Shown piece by piece: positions 6,771 to 13,897 of a DNA stretch of 14,043 nt. Location of the stretch: contig DDTN01000042.1 of assembly GCA_002344355.1 (NCBI GenBank), forward strand, positions 1 through 14,043, in the 5' to 3' direction. Origin of the DNA: Proteobacteria bacterium UBA2363. Lineage in GTDB: Bacteria > Pseudomonadota > Gammaproteobacteria > Xanthomonadales > UBA2363. Numbering within the stretch: the stretch's first letter is position 1; the number at the start of each line of letters is the position of its first letter. Under the pieces are notes generated by a model. The model was not told where the DNA came from, made no database searches, and saw only the letters and a program-made list of their open reading frames with translations. A program made the translations under genes and the position numbers.

Positions 6771-9569
6771 TCAGCGCACGCAGCGGCCGACCGGCTCGAA
6801 GTCGTAGGCGCCGATGCGGTCGGTGAACAGGCGCACCACGTAGCCGTCGTGGTCGGTGCTGCCGACCGCGCCGGTGCCGGTGTTGCGCAGCTCCGCCGGC
6901 GCGTCGGCGTTGCCGCGGCCGAACACCAGGCCGCCGCACCAGGGCAGGGCCGCGGCGTTGACCAGGCCGTGGTCGAGCACCTGCACGTTGCCGAGCTGGC
7001 GCGGGTCCTCGCCGATCAGCGGGCCGAACGACTCGCGGAACGTGTAGGAATAGCGCTCCTCCAGCGGTACGTCCTCGACCAGGTTGAGCAGCGGCGGATC
7101 GACCAGGTTGGGGCCGGCCAGCTGGTACTCGTTCTCGTCGTCGTCGTAGGTGCCCATGATCAGGCCGATCACGTCGACGTAGCCGTCGGTGTACTCGAAG
7201 GTGTTGTAGTCGCCGACCAGCACCAGGGGCACGTCCTGGGTGTCGATGCCGCCGACCGGGTTGGCCGGCTCCAGCTCCTGGCCGGCCTGGAAGCGCTGCA
7301 CCAGGCGGCCGATCGACTTGCCCTGCTCGAAGCGCTTGAAGCGCACGCGGTCGCCGGCCGGTGCCGGATCGTTGATGCCGATGAACGAGCGGGTGTGGTT
7401 GTTCATCACCGCGAAGCGCTCGCCGGCGCCGCCGGTGAAGGTCGCCTCCAGCAGGAACGGCGGGCGGTCGTGCAGCGCGCAGGGCGGCGTGCCGCTGCAC
7501 TGGTCGATGGTGACCGTGGCGTCCAGGTTGCGGGTGCGCACCACGGCGACCCGGCTGGCCTTGACCAGGAAGCCGACCCGGATGCCGTCCGGGAACGGGC
7601 TGCTGCCGGTGTAGGCCACGTAGTCGGTGCCGTAGTCGGTGTTCAGTCGGGTCGCCAGCACGCTGCCGGCGGTGGCGGTGCCCAGCTCCTGCAGGCCGAC
7701 CACGTCCGGCAGGTCCAGCACGTCGCCGATCTGCTCGGCGATGCGCGCCACCTGGGTCGGGTTGCAGGTGCCGCCGACGCACAGGTTGAGCACGTTCTGC
7801 GAGCCGATGCGCAGTTCGGCGTCGCCGCCGCTGGCCGGCACCGGGCGCGGCAGGTCGACCGGGACGCGGTCCAGGGTCACCGGGCGCAGCGCGTAGTTGC
7901 CGAACTGGTAGCTGATCACGCCGGTCGCCGAGAACAGCTCGCCGCCGAAGACCGGCGTGCCGACCGGCACCGCGCCGGCGCCGTCGGCATCCAGCTCGAA
8001 CACCTCGGGGTTGCCGTCCCACACCGGCAGGCCCGGCCGCGGCGGCACCACGGTCGGCAGCAGGCCCTTCTCGCGGCGGGCGCGCTCGCCGCTGGCGGTC
8101 ACGAAGGCCTCGCCGAACAGGTCGCTGGCGAAGCGCTGGTTGCCCATGTTGACCACGCCGGCCGGCACGTGCACCAGCATGTTCTCGAAGCATTCGAAGT
8201 TGGTGTCGCCGCAGCTCAGGTTGGCCGGATCCGGCGACGGCCGGGTCTCGTCCAGCACGACGGCGGTCGGCATGGCGGCGCCGGAGGCGGTCACCGTGAC
8301 GGCCGCCTGGGTGAGCTGGGTCCAGTTGAAGAACTCCTGGACGCGGGCGGTGACGTCGACCACGTCGCCGATCTGCGCCGGCTGGCTGGCCCCGGTGAAC
8401 ACGAAGATGCCGTTGCTGGTCATCGGGTCGTCGTCGTCGCGGGCGTCGGGCGTCTGCATGAAGAAGCCGTTGCTGGCCAGGGCGGTGACGACGTTGGCCT
8501 GGGTGGTCACCACCTGGCCCGGGTCGTTGCCGCTGGCCGGCGCGTAGGGCGAACGCAGGCCGCTGCCCTGGATCTCGAAGATCTCCAGCACCAGGGCGTC
8601 GTCGTTGAGGATGGTGCCGGTACCCGTGCCGGTGCCGACCACCACGCCGGCTGCGCTGGTGGCGATGGTCACCGTGAAGGTCTCGTCCGGCTCGGGCACG
8701 GTGTCGCCGACGATGTCGACGCTGACCGTGGCCTGGGTCTCGCCTTCCTCGATCAGGAAGCCCTCGGCCAGGGCGAGGTAGTCCTCGGGTGCCGTGGCGG
8801 TGCCGTCGGTGGTGGTCGCGGTGAACGCCACGCCACCGGCCGGCGCCGGGCCGGACAGGGTCACCGTGAAGTTCATCGGGGTGGTGTCGGCATTGCCCTC
8901 GGCCTGGCTGACGCTGTCGATCGACAGCACCAGGTCGCCGCCGCCGGCGCAGGGCGCCAGGGCGGTGGCGGTGTTGCGCGGCGACGGCGCCGCAACCGTG
9001 AAGTCGGCGCTGTTGTTTCCGGTGTCGTCGCAGCCGTTGCCGTTGCGCAGGGCGGCGGTGGTGTTGCTGAGCGCCGGCGTCGGCAAATTGGGCGCGACCG
9101 GGCAGTTGGCGGTGCCGAAGCCGACGAAGTCCAGGATCTCGGGGCCCGAGGGGCAGGTCGCGTTGGCGATCTGGTCGGTGCCCAGCACCAGGGCGACCTT
9201 GCCGTTGGCGGCGGCCATCGCGATGGTGCCGGTGGCGTCCGGGGTCGGCAGGGGCTGGGTCCCGCCGGTGCCGGCGGCCTGCTGGATCAGGAAGTACTGG
9301 CCGGGTTGCAGCACCACCGCCGGCAGCACGGTGCGGTTGTTCCAGGTGTTGCCGGTGGCCGAGGCGTAGGCGACCTGCAGGCCGTCCAGGCTGGCCGGCG
9401 TGCTGCCGGCATTGAACAGCTCGATGAAGTCGTTGGTGTACAGGGCCCCGGCGTTGCCGCCGCCGCCATAGACCTGGCTGATGACGACCTGCGCCGACAG
9501 CGGCGCGCTGGCAAGGGAACAGGCGAGGACGACGGCCACAAGGGCGCCGCGCAGGCGGAAGGCAGGCAT
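6771..9569 (-). CDS. Secreted ExeM/NucH-type endonuclease with lamin-tail and Calx-beta domains
   Basis: A 932-residue secreted protein. Residues 1-26 are a signal peptide ending L-S-A. About 27-150 is a lamin-tail domain (V-V-I-S-Q-V-Y-G-G-G-G-N then N-D-F-I-E-L-F-N). About 208-325 is a Calx-beta domain (T-D-G-T-A-T-A-P-E-D-Y, then D-E-T-F-T-V ending L-N-D-D). About 326-470 resembles the OB-like region of ExeM/NucH nucleases. About 585-932 is an endonuclease/exonuclease/phosphatase domain with S-Q-N-V-L-N (N592), Q-E-L (E628), N-N-H (H725), G-D-Y-N (D787, N789), L-D-H-G-L-V (D866, H867) and T-D-H-D (D906, H907). The catalytic set looks complete, so it should cleave extracellular nucleic acid using divalent metal. 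Eleven or more cysteines suit an exported protein. Unlike Shewanella ExeM, it shows no GlyGly-CTERM tail; it ends G-R-C-V-R. The ATG at 9569 is chosen because it precedes the signal peptide with GAGG 8 nt upstream; the frame is open 83 codons further but that part is not signal-like. Confidence 0.9.
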   Translation of the reverse strand: MPAFRLRGALVAVVLACSLASAPLSAQVVISQVYGGGGNAGALYTNDFIELFNAGSTPASLDGLQVAYASATGNTWNNRTVLPAVVLQPGQYFLIQQAAGTGGTQPLPTPDATGTIAMAAANGKVALVLGTDQIANATCPSGPEILDFVGFGTANCPVAPNLPTPALSNTTAALRNGNGCDDTGNNSADFTVAAPSPRNTATALAPCAGGGDLVLSIDSVSQAEGNADTTPMNFTVTLSGPAPAGGVAFTATTTDGTATAPEDYLALAEGFLIEEGETQATVSVDIVGDTVPEPDETFTVTIATSAAGVVVGTGTGTGTILNDDALVLEIFEIQGSGLRSPYAPASGNDPGQVVTTQANVVTALASNGFFMQTPDARDDDDPMTSNGIFVFTGASQPAQIGDVVDVTARVQEFFNWTQLTQAAVTVTASGAAMPTAVVLDETRPSPDPANLSCGDTNFECFENMLVHVPAGVVNMGNQRFASDLFGEAFVTASGERARREKGLLPTVVPPRPGLPVWDGNPEVFELDADGAGAVPVGTPVFGGELFSATGVISYQFGNYALRPVTLDRVPVDLPRPVPASGGDAELRIGSQNVLNLCVGGTCNPTQVARIAEQIGDVLDLPDVVGLQELGTATAGSVLATRLNTDYGTDYVAYTGSSPFPDGIRVGFLVKASRVAVVRTRNLDATVTIDQCSGTPPCALHDRPPFLLEATFTGGAGERFAVMNNHTRSFIGINDPAPAGDRVRFKRFEQGKSIGRLVQRFQAGQELEPANPVGGIDTQDVPLVLVGDYNTFEYTDGYVDVIGLIMGTYDDDENEYQLAGPNLVDPPLLNLVEDVPLEERYSYTFRESFGPLIGEDPRQLGNVQVLDHGLVNAAALPWCGGLVFGRGNADAPAELRNTGTGAVGSTDHDGYVVRLFTDRIGAYDFEPVGRCVR

Positions 9570-9614
9570 GGGGAAACCTCGGACGGGCAACGGAAGGGGG
9601 ACGGCAGGCCGCGA

Positions 9615-9620
9615 ATGGTA
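9615..9620 (-). promoter_or_regulatory. Candidate -10 element of the nuclease gene
   Basis: The minus strand reads TACCAT here, which would place a transcript start near 9608 and give a leader of about 39 nt containing the GAGG ribosome-binding site. No good -35 hexamer is present at normal spacing. A slightly upstream AACAAT (9633-9628) is an alternative. Support is weak. Confidence 0.25.
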
Positions 9621-9711
9621 GCGGCGAATTGTTACCGGTGGGTGGCGCCGCCGCCAGCCGCCGGATGCCCCGGCGAGCCCCCGGGGGGCGGTTGGATGCG
9701 ACTGGGTCGGC

Positions 9712-9737
9712 GTCACGGCGCCGCAATGCGCGGTGAC
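9712..9737. repeat. Imperfect inverted repeat, 10-bp arms
   Basis: GTCACGGCGC (9712-9721) and GCGCGGTGAC (9728-9737) are inverted copies matching at 9 of 10 positions, with a 6-nt spacer. No T-tract follows on either side and no gene ends here, so a terminator is unlikely. It lies between two divergent genes, so an operator is possible, but no regulator is identified. Confidence 0.5.
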
Positions 9738-9758
9738 GCGGTCGACGCCGGCATGATC

Positions 9759-9781
9759 GACCGGCTGACCGGCTGACCGGC
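9759..9781. repeat. 8-bp tandem repeat, almost three copies
   Basis: The unit GACCGGCT is repeated twice in full, followed by GACCGGC. It is short and non-coding. It could be a variable slippage tract or chance in GC-rich DNA. Confidence 0.7.
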
Positions 9782-9873
9782 GACCACGCGCTTCGCGATG
9801 CCCCCGGGCCGATGACATCCGGTTGGCGGGCGAAGGTGGGCACGGGCGCCCCGGCCGTTCCGTTCCCCGGTGC

Positions 9874-9879
9874 TATGCT
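9874..9879 (+). promoter_or_regulatory. Candidate -10 element of the SLOG/SLATT-TIR operon
   Basis: TATGCT matches 4 of 6 consensus positions and lies 32 nt before the ATG at 9912. A start near 9886 would leave a leader of about 26 nt that includes the G-run 9893-9898, the only ribosome-binding candidate. The -35 region (about 9851-9856) is not recognisable. Confidence 0.3.
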
Positions 9880-9911
9880 GGCCGCGACAACCGGGGGGCG
9901 ACAGTCGCCGC

Positions 9912-11915
9912 ATGCGGAATCCACGGCCCACCCACGCCGCCGCCACGCCGCCCGCGGCCCCCACGCCCATCGGCCCGCAGGTGCGCCTCGCGATCGGCGT
10001 GACCGGCAGCCGCGCCGACGACCCGGCCCTCGCGGACGACGGCGGGCGCATCACCGGTGCCCTCGCGGCCGTATTCGCCGACATCGAGTCCGCGCTGGCC
10101 GCCCAGCAGAGCGCCACGCCCGCACTGTCGGTCCTGCCCACGCGCCTGCACACGCTGCTGGCGCCCGGCGTGGACCAGTTGGCGGCGAAGGCCGCCAGCG
10201 CCCTGGGCTGGGATCTCGTCGCACCGCTGCCTTTCGGTCAGGCGCTCAACGTCGCCATCAACGCCCGGCCGCGCACGGGCGCCGACGCCCGGGCCCTGCT
10301 GGCCGGCGAGGACGCGGCCGACCCGGAGGTGCAGGCGCGCGCCCGGGCGATCCGGGCCTGGGCCGGACGCGCCCGCCTGTTCCAGCTGGCCGACCGCGAC
10401 GACGACATCGGCGCGCTGTTCCACGCCACCCTGGCCTCCCCGTCCGACCAGGCGCTCGCCCGCCACTTCCAGGCCGCCATCGCCGCGCAGGCCGCGCTCG
10501 CCGGCCGGGTGATGGTGGAACAGTCCGACCTGATGGTCGGCGTCTGGGACAACGACCACCGCGACAGCGTCGGCGGCACCGGACACACCATCGTGCGCGC
10601 CTTGCGCATCGGCACGCCGGTGCTGTTGATCGACCCGGCCAGTCCGGGCGCCTGGTGCATCGTTTCCTCCACGGAAAGCCTGGCCGGCTGGCAGGGCCGG
10701 CTGGGGCGTGACGTGGAACGCCTGCGCGCGGTGGTGGCCGCCGCCCTGCGCGCAGGCGACGGCAGCGAGGTCCGTTCCCTGGACGACGAGCCCTGGCATC
10801 CGCGCGGCTCGCGCGCGGCCACCCTGTATCGCCGCATAGAGGCCCTGTTCGGCGGCGAGCCGCGGCCGTTCCGGTCGCTGGTGCAGGACTACGACCCCCC
10901 CGAGCGGGTCGCCCGCAGCGCCGGCGCCCCGCTGGTGGACGCCGCGGCGGCGATGCCCGGCGCAGACCCCGGGTTCGTGGCCGTCGTGGCCGAGCGCGTG
11001 CTGCCGGCCTTCGTGCGTGCCGACGGCGTATCGGCGCGGCTCTCGGACAGCTACCGCAGCGGCATGGTCGCCAACTTCATCCTCGCGGCCCTGGCGGTCA
11101 TCATCGGCCTGGCCTGGCTGCCGTTGGGCATCGAGGGCGGCAAGTGGATGTTCGTCCTGGCCGAGCTCGTGCTGCTTGCCGCCATCCTGGTGATCACCTG
11201 GCAGGGCGGTCGCCGGCGCCTGCATCCGCGCTGGTTCGAGACCCGGCGCGCCGCCGAGTACCTGCGGCACGCGCCGGTGCTGCTGCTGATCGGGGTCGCC
11301 CGGCCGCCCAGCCACTGGCCGCGCGCCACCGGCACGGCCTGGCCCGAGCATGCGGCGCGCCACCTGATGCGCGAGCCCGGCCTGCCCCGGGTCGCGGTCA
11401 CCCGTCCTTTCCTGCGGGCGGCCCTGCAGCGCCTGGTGGAGCCGCATGTCGCCGCCCAGCGCGCCTACCACCTGGCCAAGGCGCGGCGCCTGAACCGGAT
11501 CAGCCACCGGCTCGACCACCTGGCCGAATCCCTGTTCAAGCTGGCGGTGGCCGCGGCCGCGACCTGGCTGCTGCTGCGCGCGGGCGCCGCCCTGCACTGG
11601 GCGCCCGCGGCCTGGCCGCAGGTCACGTCCAAGGCCTTCGCCTTCCTGGGCGTGGCCCTGCCCACGCTGGGCGCGAGCATCGCAGGCATCCGCTACTTCG
11701 CCGACTTCGAACGCTTCGCCGAGATTTCCGACGTCACCGCCGGCAAGCTCGCGCAGGTGCAGGTGCGGCTGGGCCAGCTCCTTTCCGGGCCGGACAGCGC
11801 CATCGACTACGAAGGCGTCTCGCGGCTGGCGCACGGCATCGACGGCATCGTCGTGGCCGAGATCGAGAGCTGGCAGGCCGTGTTCAGCGGCAAACCCATC
11901 GCACTCCCGGCCTGA
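9912..11915 (+). CDS. SLOG-domain protein with four-helix SLATT-like membrane region
   Basis: A 667-residue protein. After a Pro/Ala-rich leader (1-22), residues 24-245 look like a SLOG (DprA/LOG-like) Rossmann domain: R-L-A-I-G-V-T-G-S-R (25-34), L-L-A-P-G-V-D-Q-L-A-A (82-92), A-P-L-P (104-107), E-Q-S-D-L-M-V-G-V-W-D (203-213), and G-G-T-G (221-224), the likely phosphate-binding turn. In the family SLOG domains bind nucleotides or nucleotide-derived signals. The C-terminal half has predicted helices at about 384-403, 412-430, 543-563 and 575-593, with the SLATT-like segment W-F-E-T-R-R-A-A-E-Y-L-R (441-452) and a conserved-looking tail L-P-T-L-G-A-S-I-A-G-I-R (583-594). SLATT regions are predicted membrane effectors beside nucleotide-signal sensors. 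The ATG at 9912 is preferred over a GTG at 9870 because a G-run lies 13 nt before it and the extra residues look random. It ends 2 nt before the TIR gene. The domain call rests on motifs read by eye. Confidence 0.75.
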   Translation: MRNPRPTHAAATPPAAPTPIGPQVRLAIGVTGSRADDPALADDGGRITGALAAVFADIESALAAQQSATPALSVLPTRLHTLLAPGVDQLAAKAASALGWDLVAPLPFGQALNVAINARPRTGADARALLAGEDAADPEVQARARAIRAWAGRARLFQLADRDDDIGALFHATLASPSDQALARHFQAAIAAQAALAGRVMVEQSDLMVGVWDNDHRDSVGGTGHTIVRALRIGTPVLLIDPASPGAWCIVSSTESLAGWQGRLGRDVERLRAVVAAALRAGDGSEVRSLDDEPWHPRGSRAATLYRRIEALFGGEPRPFRSLVQDYDPPERVARSAGAPLVDAAAAMPGADPGFVAVVAERVLPAFVRADGVSARLSDSYRSGMVANFILAALAVIIGLAWLPLGIEGGKWMFVLAELVLLAAILVITWQGGRRRLHPRWFETRRAAEYLRHAPVLLLIGVARPPSHWPRATGTAWPEHAARHLMREPGLPRVAVTRPFLRAALQRLVEPHVAAQRAYHLAKARRLNRISHRLDHLAESLFKLAVAAAATWLLLRAGAALHWAPAAWPQVTSKAFAFLGVALPTLGASIAGIRYFADFERFAEISDVTAGKLAQVQVRLGQLLSGPDSAIDYEGVSRLAHGIDGIVVAEIESWQAVFSGKPIALPA

Positions 11916-11917
11916 GC

Positions 11918-13870
11918 GTGCATCGCAGCCCCGCTCCCGATGGAAGGACCGACGGCGCCGCGCCGGCGCACACCGTCTTCCTCAGCTACTCGCATGCGGA
12001 CCGCAAGGCCGCCATGGCCGTCGTGCGCGTGCTCGAGGACGCGGGCTATCGGGTCTGGTGGGACGGCCTGCTCGAAGGCGGCGAGCGCTTTTCCAGGGCG
12101 ACCGAAGCCGCGCTCGAGGGCGCGCGCGCCGTGGTGGTGCTGTGGTCGAAGACCTCCGCTTCCTCGCACTGGGTGCACGACGAAGCCACGCGCGGGCGCG
12201 AGAGCGGCCGGCTCGTGCCGATCTCGATCGACGGCAGCCTGCCGCCGCTGGGCTTTGGCCAGTTCCAGTCCATCGACGTGTCCCGCGCGCTGGGCAAGCC
12301 CGCCAGCGAGCCGATGCGGAAACTGCTGCGCGCCGTGGCCGCGCTGCACGATGGCGCGGCGCCGGTGCCCGTGGCGCGTGGCGACCGCGTGCCTTCGCCG
12401 GTGCGGCGCCGGCTGCTGGCTGCGGGCCTGGCGCTGGTGGCCCTCGGCAGCGGCTCGCTGGCCTGGCGGCTGCGCCTGTCCGGGGGTGTCGCTTCCGGTC
12501 CGGCCGGCCTGCGTCGCATCGCCGTGCTGCCGTTCGAGAACCTCAGCGGCGACGCCGAGCAGAGTTACTTCTCCGACGGGCTCACGTCGGAGATCCGGGT
12601 CAACCTGGCGCGCAACGCCGCGCTGCAGATCGCCGGCAAGACCTCGTCCGAACTGGTCACCCGGGCGCAGCAGGGCGAACGGGCCATCGCCAAGACCCTC
12701 GGCGTCGACTTCCTGCTCCTCGGCAACGTGCAGAAGGCCGGCGGACGCGTGAAGGTCGCGGCCGAGCTCACCGACGGCAGCACCGGCCTGAGCCGTTGGG
12801 CGTACAGCTGGGAGCGCCCGCTGGTGGACATCTTCTCGGTGCAGTCGGAGATCGCCGCGGCGGTGGCCGGCGCGCTGCAGGTGGAGATCGAGGGCCGCGC
12901 CACCGTGCAGGCCGGCGGCACCGCGGACGTCGCCGCCTTCGATGCCTACCTGCACGGCCGCGCGCTGTACGAGGCCGGCATCGACGAGGACTCCGACCGT
13001 CGCGCGCTGGCCTACTTCGACGAGGCCGTCGCCCGCGACCCGCGCTATGCCGGTGCGCATGCCGCCCGCGCCCGCGCCCTTGTGCTGATCGGCAATCTCT
13101 ACGCCGACCACGGGGAGCGGGTTGCGGCCTACGACGCCGCCGAGGTCGCGGCCCGCCTGGCCACCACGCTGGCGCCCGATTTCGCCGAAGGCTTCTCGGC
13201 CCTGGGCTTCGCCCTTGCCAGCGGCAAGCTCGACGTCCGCGGCGCGCGCGAGCCGTTCGAACGTTCGCATGCGCTGGCGCCGGGCGACGCCGACATCCTG
13301 GCGCGCTATGCCACCTTCTGCACCAACCTGCGCCGGCACGAGCGTGCGGCCGAAGTGATCGAGCGCGCCGTGGTTCGCGACCCGCTCAATCCGCGCACTT
13401 TCCGCTCCCAGGGCGACATCCGCCACAACGCCGGCGACCCCGCGGGCGCGATCGCCGCCTACCGGCGCGCGATCGCGCTCAACCCGACGCTCGCGGGCGT
13501 CCATGCGTCCCTGGGCTTCGCCCAGATGCTGGCCGGCGAGGACGAAGCGGCGCGCGCCTCGTTCCTCACGGAGCGCAGCGCCGTGCGCCGCCTGCCGGGC
13601 CTGGCGATGCTGGCCCATCGCGCCGGCGACCGCCAGGCCGCCGCGGCCGCGCTGGCCGAGCTGCAGGCCGAGTACGGCGACAAGAGCCATTACCAGTACG
13701 CCCAGGTCCATGCCCAGTGGGGCGACGCGACGGCCGCGCTGGCCTCGCTGCAGGCCGCCTGGGAGCTGCGCGACGGCGGCCTCATGCTGATGTACGCTGA
13801 CCCGCTGCTGGCGCCGATTCGCGAAACCGACGGTTACCTCGCCCTGGCGAAGGCCGTCGGCTTCATCTGA
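11918..13870 (+). CDS. TIR - transmembrane - TolB-like - TPR signalling protein
   Basis: A 650-residue protein starting at GTG 11918, two bases after the previous stop, so probably made by translational coupling. Residues 18-140 are a TIR domain: T-V-F-L-S-Y-S-H-A-D-R (19-29), Y-R-V-W-W-D (44-49), V-V-V-L-W-S (72-77), and W-V-H-D-E (85-89), where E89 aligns with the catalytic glutamate of NAD-cleaving TIRs such as SARM1. Residues 166-184 form one helix flanked by more basic residues on the N-terminal side (R163-R165), so the TIR should be cytoplasmic and the rest periplasmic. Residues 199-325 are TolB-N/FlgO-like: I-A-V-L-P-F-E-N-L-S-G-D and F-S-D-G-L-T-S-E. About 340-650 is helical with TPR repeats, the clearest at 345-385 and 496-550. 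Its likely role is a sensor coupled to a TIR NADase or signal synthase. No ATG is usable before residue 33, inside the TIR; ATG 11940 is out of frame. Confidence 0.85.
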   Translation: MHRSPAPDGRTDGAAPAHTVFLSYSHADRKAAMAVVRVLEDAGYRVWWDGLLEGGERFSRATEAALEGARAVVVLWSKTSASSHWVHDEATRGRESGRLVPISIDGSLPPLGFGQFQSIDVSRALGKPASEPMRKLLRAVAALHDGAAPVPVARGDRVPSPVRRRLLAAGLALVALGSGSLAWRLRLSGGVASGPAGLRRIAVLPFENLSGDAEQSYFSDGLTSEIRVNLARNAALQIAGKTSSELVTRAQQGERAIAKTLGVDFLLLGNVQKAGGRVKVAAELTDGSTGLSRWAYSWERPLVDIFSVQSEIAAAVAGALQVEIEGRATVQAGGTADVAAFDAYLHGRALYEAGIDEDSDRRALAYFDEAVARDPRYAGAHAARARALVLIGNLYADHGERVAAYDAAEVAARLATTLAPDFAEGFSALGFALASGKLDVRGAREPFERSHALAPGDADILARYATFCTNLRRHERAAEVIERAVVRDPLNPRTFRSQGDIRHNAGDPAGAIAAYRRAIALNPTLAGVHASLGFAQMLAGEDEAARASFLTERSAVRRLPGLAMLAHRAGDRQAAAAALAELQAEYGDKSHYQYAQVHAQWGDATAALASLQAAWELRDGGLMLMYADPLLAPIRETDGYLALAKAVGFI

Positions 13871-13897
13871 TCCACAGCCGACTGAAGGAGCATTGCA

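Larger units (their letters stand above)
9570..9911. other. 342-bp intergenic region between divergent genes
   Basis: No credible gene is seen in either strand; the open frames crossing it are extensions of neighbours. It should hold the promoters of the minus-strand nuclease and of the plus-strand SLOG/SLATT gene. Visible structure is limited to two -10-like hexamers, a 10-bp dyad (9712-9737), an 8-bp tandem repeat (9759-9781), a self-complementary C/G run near 9679-9689 and a 6-bp hairpin just before the SLOG/SLATT ATG (arms 9897-9902 and 9904-9909). Confidence 0.7.

Noticed and set aside
6333..9776. Plus-strand open frame of 1147 codons opposite the nuclease gene
   Set aside because: Its composition is dominated by A, G, V, H and R without structure; the minus strand has a clear signal peptide and nuclease motifs.
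9570..9818. 83-codon upstream extension of the nuclease
   Set aside because: It would bury the signal peptide; the ATG at 9569 has a good ribosome-binding site.
5794..9924. Minus-strand open frame of 1376 codons that would fuse the VTT protein to a long N-terminal part
   Set aside because: Only the last 237 codons look like a protein family; the rest is out-of-frame nuclease sequence and crosses a terminator.
11940..12752. Open frame starting at ATG 11940 over the TIR region
   Set aside because: It is in a different frame from the TIR motifs and is rich in R, P and S; the true frame begins at GTG 11918.
9912..13870. Canonical Thoeris system
   Set aside because: No SIR2 domain is present, and the TIR protein carries TolB and TPR domains not found in ThsB, so only an analogy is claimed.
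12512..13870. Class III adenylate cyclase
   Set aside because: TolB-like and TPR regions of this type often accompany cyclase domains, but no cyclase catalytic domain is visible; the N-terminal domain is a TIR.
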